Part shown: piece after piece, positions 1 through 4,594 of the stretch | How positions within the stretch are numbered: the first letter of the stretch is position 1 | How the letters are laid out: every line of letters begins with the position of its first letter | NCBI GenBank assembly: GCA_002373715.1 | Contig: DFLI01000094.1 | Location: 1 to 6,957 of the forward strand | DNA: 6,957 nucleotides | Source of the DNA: Bacteroidales bacterium UBA3623 | GTDB lineage: Bacteria > Bacteroidota > Bacteroidia > Bacteroidales > UBA932 | Direction of reading: 5' to 3' | Made by a program: the position numbers and the translations under genes | Notes under the pieces: model-generated | What the model was told of the DNA's origin: nothing | The model's input: only the letters and a program-made list of their open reading frames with translations | Database searches by the model: none

Positions 1-802
1 CGAGCAGATCATGGGCGGCGGAGAGCTGAGTTTTAAACTGTCGGCCCTGCCTAATGCAGCGCGGAATATCCTGCCGCTGCCGTATTCTCTCACCAAGGAT
101 GCGCCGGTGTGCCCTCCCGCCATTGAGGGGAAGCTCTTCCTCTTTGAGAACGAGGCACAGGTGACCATGAGTTGCAAGACGCCGGGCGCCACCATCCATT
201 ATACCCTGGACGGTTCGGAGCCCACTCTTGACAGTCCCAAGTACGAAGAGCCTTTTGTCATTACGGAATCGGGCCCCATCCGTGCCCGGGCCTTCAGAGA
301 AGGAAAGGAAGCCTCGCCGCTGGTGTTTAAGACGGCGCACAAGCTGTACTTCCATCCATCGGCCAATAGAGAAGACCTGAAACCGGGCTGCCGCTACACT
401 TATCACGAAGCCAATTTCAGACTGCTCTCCCAGATTGAGGGAGATCCGGCCGAGGCCTCGGGCATTCTGGCGCAACCTTCCATTGAGAAGGCCCGCCGGG
501 AGGACCATTTTGCCTACTGCTTCTTCGGCTACATAGACATTCCCATTACGGGTGTATGGTCTTTCGAAACCCGCAGCGACGACGGCAGCGCCCTGTACAT
601 TGACGGCGTGCGGGTGGTGAACAACGACGGCTCCCACTCGGAGATATCGGCCTTTGGCGAAATCCCGCTAGAGAAGGGGCTGCATCCCTTCAAGATTCTC
701 TACTTTGAGGACTACGAGGACCAGGCTTTCAGCTTCTACTGGTGCGCCCCGGGAACGAAAGAGTTCAAATCCATTCCTCCGGTCTGTTTCTATTACAAGT
801 AA
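1..802 (+). CDS. C-terminal part of a probable GH92 exo-alpha-mannosidase with chitobiase-C-like and PA14 domains (5' end outside window)
   Basis: The reading frame is open from base 2 and ends at TAA 800-802; the first in-frame ATG (11) is internal, so the gene begins before the window. The first visible residues contain GGGELSFKL followed by ALPN. This resembles the end of the GH92 catalytic domain, where a 'GG.L.F.M...PN' motif is typical. Counting from the Met at base 11, residues about 33-110 form a chitobiase/hexosaminidase C-terminal-like beta domain, marked by YTLDGSEPT (64-72). Residues about 125-260 look like a PA14 domain, with the hallmark SDDGSALYIDG and a following NNDGSH. Both accessory domains occur on secreted Bacteroidota glycosidases and are usually thought to bind glycan or to be structural. 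GH92 enzymes are calcium-dependent exo-alpha-mannosidases acting on N-glycans or mannans. The family call rests on a short motif. A GH20 hexosaminidase, which can carry the same accessory domains, is the main alternative. The catalytic residues are not in the window. Confidence 0.7.
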   Translation, partial: EQIMGGGELSFKLSALPNAARNILPLPYSLTKDAPVCPPAIEGKLFLFENEAQVTMSCKTPGATIHYTLDGSEPTLDSPKYEEPFVITESGPIRARAFREGKEASPLVFKTAHKLYFHPSANREDLKPGCRYTYHEANFRLLSQIEGDPAEASGILAQPSIEKARREDHFAYCFFGYIDIPITGVWSFETRSDDGSALYIDGVRVVNNDGSHSEISAFGEIPLEKGLHPFKILYFEDYEDQAFSFYWCAPGTKEFKSIPPVCFYYK

Positions 803-895
803 TTATTTCTCGGAATTCCAGTTCCAGCCGCGGATGGTATAGAGGGCTTCCAATCTCTGCAAGTGGGGGAGGAAGCCCTCAAAGTGTCTGCTTTA
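803..895 (-). pseudogene. Remnant of the 3' end of a convergent gene (truncated)
   Basis: Read on the minus strand, the stretch from 892 down to TAA at 805-803 is open for 29 codons. It gives a protein-like C-terminus that includes FEGFLPHLQRLEALY and ends IRGWNWNSEK. Codons are GC-rich like the flanking enzyme genes, and the base composition breaks where the frame is interrupted (stop at 895-893, AT-rich sequence beyond). The stop abuts the GH92-like stop: TAATTA at 800-805 gives TAA on each strand with no gap, the geometry of a convergent gene pair. No continuation is visible in any minus frame upstream of 895. I do not recognise the family; the 'LY..RGW' ending faintly recalls the C-terminus of aldehyde ferredoxin oxidoreductases, which is only a weak impression. 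The stretch is short, so chance openness remains possible. Confidence 0.4.
842..880. repeat. Perfect 10-bp inverted repeat, possible hairpin
   Basis: GAGGGCTTCC (842-851) is exactly complementary to GGAAGCCCTC (871-880), with a 19-nt spacer. It lies 40 nt after the stop of the GH92-like gene, so it could fold at the 3' end of that transcript. There is no T-tract after it (AAAGTGTCTG follows), so it is not a classical intrinsic terminator. It also sits inside the putative minus-strand coding remnant, so it may be incidental. Confidence 0.45.
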
Positions 896-899
896 TAAG

Positions 900-931
900 T
901 TTGGATTTATACAGAATTTATTTTACTTTTG
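900..931 (+). promoter_or_regulatory. Bacteroidota-type promoter upstream of the orphan lipoprotein gene
   Basis: TTTG at 900-903 serves as the -33 element. After 20 nt, TACTTTTG at 924-931 matches the TAnnTTTG -7 consensus at every fixed position. Transcription would begin near 936-940 and give a leader of roughly 105 nt before the ATG at 1045. The match and spacing are good, but the region is AT-rich, which raises the chance of a random match. Confidence 0.55.
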
Positions 932-955
932 TCCAGGTATAAAACGCACTTAACT

Positions 956-1024
956 ATGTTTAAAAGAATTAGTTATTATAATAATAACTTAATGATGACA
1001 TATGGTTTTGCGGTAGAAGATTGA
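956..1024 (+). CDS. Possible 22-residue leader ORF
   Basis: ATG at 956 opens a frame of 22 codons ending at TGA 1022-1024, 20 nt before the lipoprotein start codon. It lies wholly inside the leader predicted from the promoter at 900-931. It begins MFKRIS, has YYNNN produced by the AT-rich palindrome, and ends GFAVED. There is no Shine-Dalgarno sequence, which is uninformative in Bacteroidota. I see no run of regulatory codons or arrest motif, so translation is unsupported beyond position and openness. Confidence 0.15.
   Translation: MFKRISYYNNNLMMTYGFAVED
971..989. repeat. AT-rich palindrome in the leader of the lipoprotein gene
   Basis: AGTTATTAT (971-979) and ATAATAACT (981-989) are perfect reverse complements around a single central A. 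The site lies about 35 nt downstream of the predicted transcription start and 55 nt before the start codon. It could be a repressor operator or a weak leader hairpin. AT-rich palindromes also arise by chance, and no cognate regulator is visible in the window. Confidence 0.35.
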
Positions 1025-1044
1025 GGTTTTAGCTTTTTTGCACC

Positions 1045-1815
1045 ATGAAACGTTTCTTAATCTTTTTATTATCCATTTTCCTTGTTTCCTGTGGTGGCCT
1101 CCCAGTGGGCCAGCGTTATCCAGGGTTGCGATCTCTTCTTCCTGGTGAGTGTCTTGACGATACAAAATTGGAGGCAGATCCAGTTATTTACAGGGAGTCA
1201 GAAAAGTGTATGTCGTTTTCTTTCAAACTGCCATTATCGCGTCACGAGTTGGTCAGTCGTTCCTCGCATCCCTGGTCGCATGATAAGGATGATCTTCCTG
1301 CAGAGGAGTTATTTGAATCTTTTGGCGAGAAGAAGAAGGGCGTACAAGAGGCATATATGAAAGCGTACGACTCATTTTTCAACATTAGCAAAGCCTCGAA
1401 TTCGGGGCAAGCTCCTTTTACAACGGTCCTTTATACTGGCGACTTTTCGTTAACGGCCGATAAAGAGTTTGCGGGGATTCCTGCCGGGAATGATTTGTCT
1501 TGTCTGATATATTCGGGATATGGAGATGCTTGTCCCGTTTTGTCGTCCTTTTACTGCAGTAGGGAGGAGACCGCCACACTCCTTTCAATTCCATATGATT
1601 ATGTTTGCCTGTTGGAAACTTCTATCTGGATTGTTATCCCTGTAGGAGGCCATTCTGTTACAAACGAGAAAGTGACCTTTCATTTGGAGATTCCAGTAAG
1701 AGTTATCCAGTACCTGCATTGGCTCAGCGACCAACTTGATAATCCCAATTCGGAACCGCCTTTCTTTGATACAGTCCTGTCGGCATCATTCGAAAGTGGA
1801 TTTGGGCTTAGATAG
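1045..1815 (+). CDS. Lipoprotein of unknown function, 256 aa, in an AT-rich insert
   Basis: The start at 1045 gives a classical lipoprotein signal: basic MKR, hydrophobic segment 4-14, then lipobox LVSC with the lipidated Cys at residue 16. The mature protein would be membrane-anchored. An acidic surface-export signal just after the Cys is not evident (CGGLP). The remaining protein has no transmembrane segment and six further cysteines (36, 55, 153, 163, 171, 188), which could form disulfides in the periplasm. Residues about 85-115 are charged and probably helical. Residues 190-230 look like beta strands (SIWIVIPVGG, KVTFHLEIPV) followed by a helix. I do not recognise the family and assign no function. 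The gene uses TTA and TCA codons freely (at least nine times), while the downstream enzyme genes almost avoid them. This suggests a different origin. No terminator follows; a promoter for the next gene overlaps its last codons. Confidence 0.85.
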   Translation: MKRFLIFLLSIFLVSCGGLPVGQRYPGLRSLLPGECLDDTKLEADPVIYRESEKCMSFSFKLPLSRHELVSRSSHPWSHDKDDLPAEELFESFGEKKKGVQEAYMKAYDSFFNISKASNSGQAPFTTVLYTGDFSLTADKEFAGIPAGNDLSCLIYSGYGDACPVLSSFYCSREETATLLSIPYDYVCLLETSIWIVIPVGGHSVTNEKVTFHLEIPVRVIQYLHWLSDQLDNPNSEPPFFDTVLSASFESGFGLR

Positions 1816-1859
1816 AGATTAATTATATTTGGCAATTGCGGGAAAAGTCGCTAACTTTA
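1801..1859 (+). promoter_or_regulatory. Two overlapping promoter-like elements for the GH2-GH78 operon
   Basis: First element: TTTG (1801-1804), 19 nt, then TATATTTG (1824-1831), a full match to the Bacteroidota TAnnTTTG -7 consensus. Second element: the TTTG at 1828-1831 can serve as a -33 box for TAACTTTA (1852-1859), a 7-of-8 match, with 20-nt spacing. Predicted starts would fall near 1838 and 1866, giving leaders of about 54 or 26 nt before the ATG at 1892. The upstream -33 box lies inside the last codons of the lipoprotein gene, which allows the enzyme operon to be transcribed separately from it. Which of the two is used cannot be told from sequence. Confidence 0.5.
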
Positions 1860-1860
1860 T

Positions 1861-1884
1861 AGTCTATAATACTAACCATAGACT
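1861..1884 (+). promoter_or_regulatory. Short hairpin or operator just upstream of the GH2 start codon
   Basis: AGTCTAT (1861-1867) is complementary to ATAGACT (1878-1884) across a 10-nt spacer, and ends 7 nt before the ATG at 1892. In the leader RNA the stem would sit next to the initiation region. As DNA it would overlap or follow the start of the inner promoter, where a regulator could bind. With 7 bp and AT-rich content this is suggestive only. Confidence 0.3.
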
Positions 1885-1891
1885 CTTGAGT

Positions 1892-4591
1892 ATGAAACGA
1901 TTCTTTCTGCTTCTGCCTGTGATGCTCCTTCTGAGCGCCTGCGCCACCCGGGTGGTGGAGGATATTCCGCTTCCAGAGCATCCCCGTCCGGACTTTGAGC
2001 GTACGGAATGGGTGAACCTGAACGGCTATTGGAACTTCGGTTTTGAGAAAGACAGTCTGAACCAGCGCATCCTGGTTCCCTTCCCCTGGGGCAGCCCGCT
2101 TTCGGAGGTGGAGGATAAGGGAGACGTGGCCTGGTATAGCCGGGAAATTACCATTCCCAAAAAGTGGAAAGGAAAGAGAGTATTTCTGGTGGTGGGCGCT
2201 TCAGATTGGAAGACCGAAGCCTGGCTGGACGGCGAAAACCTGGGATACAACGAGGGCGGTTATACCCCCTTCGAGTTTGAGCTCAAGGATGTGAAACCAG
2301 GTGCCAGTTATCCGCTTCTGCTGAAAGTGGACGATACCTACAGCGACGCCCATCTCTATGGCAAGCAGGGTTACGGCAACGCCCGTGGCATTTGGCAAAC
2401 CGTATATCTGGAAGCCCGTGGCTATAATTTCATCAAGTCCCTGCACTTTACCCCGGATATTGATGCCTCCACGGTGAAAGTGGATGTGGTGATGGATTAT
2501 GCGACCGAAGATCCCGGTATCTTCAAGCTGGCTTTCAGAACGGGAGACCAGCCCGCTTTCGAGGCCCCCATTGAGTCCGGCACTCAGGAGATGAGCTTTG
2601 TGGTGCCCATTGAGGGCCAGCACCTCTGGGACCTCGAAGATCCCTTCCTCTACGAGGTGACGGCCTCCCTGGAGTCTGAAAGCGGTAAAGTGGTGGACCG
2701 GGTGGACAGCTACTGGGGCCAGCGCAAGGTGGGTGTGGCCAAGCTGCCCGGAACGGACTATAATTACGTAGCCCTCAATAACAAGCCTGTCTATCTGCAG
2801 CTCACCCTGGACCAGAGCTATCATCCGGAAGGTTACTACACCTTCCCCAGCGACGAATTCATGCGCCATGAAATTGAAATCTCCAAGAAACTGGCCCTGA
2901 GCGGCAACCGCATCCACATCAAGGTGGAGGTACCCCGCAAGCTCTACTGGGCAGACAAACTGGGCCTTCTGATTATGGCTGACACCCCCAACTTCTGGGG
3001 CGCCCCCACCGGAGAGGCCAAGGCCGATTGGGAACATTGCCTCCGCGGCCAGATTGAAAGGGACTACAACCACCCCTCCATCTTTGCCTGGGTAAACTTC
3101 AACGAAACCTGGGGGCTTCATACCGACGGCAAATACCTGCCCGAGACCCAGGAATGGGTGAGGGAGATGCACCGGCTCACCAAGCAGCTGGATCCCACCC
3201 GTCTGGCAGAAGACAATTCCGCCTGCCTGAGGGACCACGTGGAGACGGATATCAATTCCTGGCACGCCTACAACCGTGGCTGGGTTTGGGAAGAAGAGAT
3301 TGACCAGTACGAACGCAACACCTTCCCCGGCAGTACCTTCAACTACATTGGCGGTAACGTGCAAGACGGTGCCCCCATGATGAATTCCGAGTGCGGAGAC
3401 GTGTGGGGCTACGAAGGCAGCGCCGGTGACATAGACTACACCTGGGACTACCACATTATGATGGATGCTTTCCGGCGCCATCCCGGTTGCGGCGGCTGGC
3501 TGTACACGGAGCATCACGACGTCATTAACGAGTGGAACGGTTATGTGCAGTACGACCGCAGCCCCAAGATAGATGGCCTGGAAGAACTGGTGCCCGGCAT
3601 GACCATGGCCGATTTCCACAGCAAATACTACATCTCTCCGGAGCGCTACCTCTATTCCGAGGTGCGGGGAGGGGAGAAGTTTGAGATTCCTTTCTTTGCT
3701 TCCTTCATGACGGAAGAAAACCCCGGTGCCCTTACCCTGGAGACCGAACTGGTGGGCTGGAATTCCATCGGCCAGTTTGAAAGTTATTGGACGGATGCTG
3801 TTCCTGTGGCGTTTGAGCCCTTCCTGAACCGCCGCGCCGGCAAGGTGACGGTGGCCATTCCCGAGGAAAAGGGTCTGTATGTGCTCAGATATGTTCTCAA
3901 AAAGGCCGATGGCACCGTGCTTCACCGCAACTTCTCCACCTTCCGCGTGAACAAGGGAACGGACCCGGAGGGTGTGCGCCTGGTGAGCTTCCCGGTAGAT
4001 TCTTATACGGCCCAGAGCTGGTCCAACGGCTCTTCCCAGGTTTACGACGGCCTGAAGGTAAACGGCTTTGGCAGCGGTTACTTCGAGTATAAAGTACAGC
4101 TTCCCAAAGATTTCGACATTGATAAAGTAGAATCGGCCCAATTGATTTTTGAGGCCTCTTCCCGCCAGATTTTTGGCAAGGATGTGGCCGGCAATGACAT
4201 CCAGGGAGACTTTATGCTGGGTGGCGGTACCTATGACCATTGCAAGTCTCTCAACGCCTTTGCCATGACGGACGAGGAACTGTGGCCTTCTTCCGTGAGC
4301 GTTACCATTGAAGGGTATGGCGTGGGCGGTGCCCAGCTGGCCGATTGCCCGGCGGACCACCGCGGCATCCTCTCCTGGGGCGCCCAGCCCAACGTGCCCC
4401 GCATCCGCGAGGCCGGTTCTTACGGCCAGCTGGTTAGCGTGAACCTGCCGGTGCAGGATGCCAAGGGCATGAACCTGACCAGCCTGACCATCCGTTTCTC
4501 CGTTCCTTCGGGCAATGGCGGCCTGTCCCTCTTCGGAAAGGACTTTGGCCGGTACCCGCTGGATCCCACGATTGTTCTTAAAATGAAATAG
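1892..4591 (+). CDS. Glycoside hydrolase family 2 lipoprotein (beta-galactosidase/beta-glucuronidase-like), 899 aa
   Basis: The start at ATG 1892 puts a lipoprotein signal at the N-terminus (MKRFF, lipobox LSAC, Cys17). A TTG at 1829 in the same frame would add 21 unrelated residues before it. Domains in order: GH2 sugar-binding jelly roll (about 35-180, with LNGYWNF and WYSREITIP), immunoglobulin-like domain (about 182-285), TIM barrel (about 290-580), further beta domain (about 590-690), and a C-terminal beta-rich domain (about 695-899) that I cannot name. HPSIFAWVNFNE carries the acid/base Glu405, and NSECGD carries the nucleophile Glu500. The 95-residue spacing is close to that of beta-glucuronidases and longer than in LacZ. 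GH2 enzymes are retaining exo-glycosidases; known activities include beta-galactosidase, beta-glucuronidase, beta-mannosidase and alpha-L-arabinosidase, so the substrate is open. Its stop lies 3 nt before the GH78 start, which suggests co-transcription and a shared rhamnose-containing substrate. Confidence 0.93.
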   Translation: MKRFFLLLPVMLLLSACATRVVEDIPLPEHPRPDFERTEWVNLNGYWNFGFEKDSLNQRILVPFPWGSPLSEVEDKGDVAWYSREITIPKKWKGKRVFLVVGASDWKTEAWLDGENLGYNEGGYTPFEFELKDVKPGASYPLLLKVDDTYSDAHLYGKQGYGNARGIWQTVYLEARGYNFIKSLHFTPDIDASTVKVDVVMDYATEDPGIFKLAFRTGDQPAFEAPIESGTQEMSFVVPIEGQHLWDLEDPFLYEVTASLESESGKVVDRVDSYWGQRKVGVAKLPGTDYNYVALNNKPVYLQLTLDQSYHPEGYYTFPSDEFMRHEIEISKKLALSGNRIHIKVEVPRKLYWADKLGLLIMADTPNFWGAPTGEAKADWEHCLRGQIERDYNHPSIFAWVNFNETWGLHTDGKYLPETQEWVREMHRLTKQLDPTRLAEDNSACLRDHVETDINSWHAYNRGWVWEEEIDQYERNTFPGSTFNYIGGNVQDGAPMMNSECGDVWGYEGSAGDIDYTWDYHIMMDAFRRHPGCGGWLYTEHHDVINEWNGYVQYDRSPKIDGLEELVPGMTMADFHSKYYISPERYLYSEVRGGEKFEIPFFASFMTEENPGALTLETELVGWNSIGQFESYWTDAVPVAFEPFLNRRAGKVTVAIPEEKGLYVLRYVLKKADGTVLHRNFSTFRVNKGTDPEGVRLVSFPVDSYTAQSWSNGSSQVYDGLKVNGFGSGYFEYKVQLPKDFDIDKVESAQLIFEASSRQIFGKDVAGNDIQGDFMLGGGTYDHCKSLNAFAMTDEELWPSSVSVTIEGYGVGGAQLADCPADHRGILSWGAQPNVPRIREAGSYGQLVSVNLPVQDAKGMNLTSLTIRFSVPSGNGGLSLFGKDFGRYPLDPTIVLKMK

Positions 4592-4594
4592 CTT

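Noticed and set aside
842..880. Intrinsic terminator for the GH92-like gene
   Set aside because: The stem is perfect, but no T-tract follows and the 19-nt loop is long, so it is listed only as an inverted repeat.
742..942. 66-codon + strand frame overlapping the end of the GH92-like gene
   Set aside because: It starts inside the PA14 domain in another frame, spans the composition break and ends in AT-rich non-coding DNA. It has no domain-like features.
1007..1037. Second promoter-like match TTTG-N19-TAGCTTTT before the lipoprotein gene
   Set aside because: Its transcription start would fall at the ATG itself, giving a leaderless message. The upstream match at 900-931 is better and better placed.
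1829..1891. TTG start extending the GH2 protein by 21 residues
   Set aside because: It would bury the lipoprotein signal peptide behind an unrelated segment, and it overlaps the predicted -7 element. The ATG at 1892 gives a textbook signal peptide.
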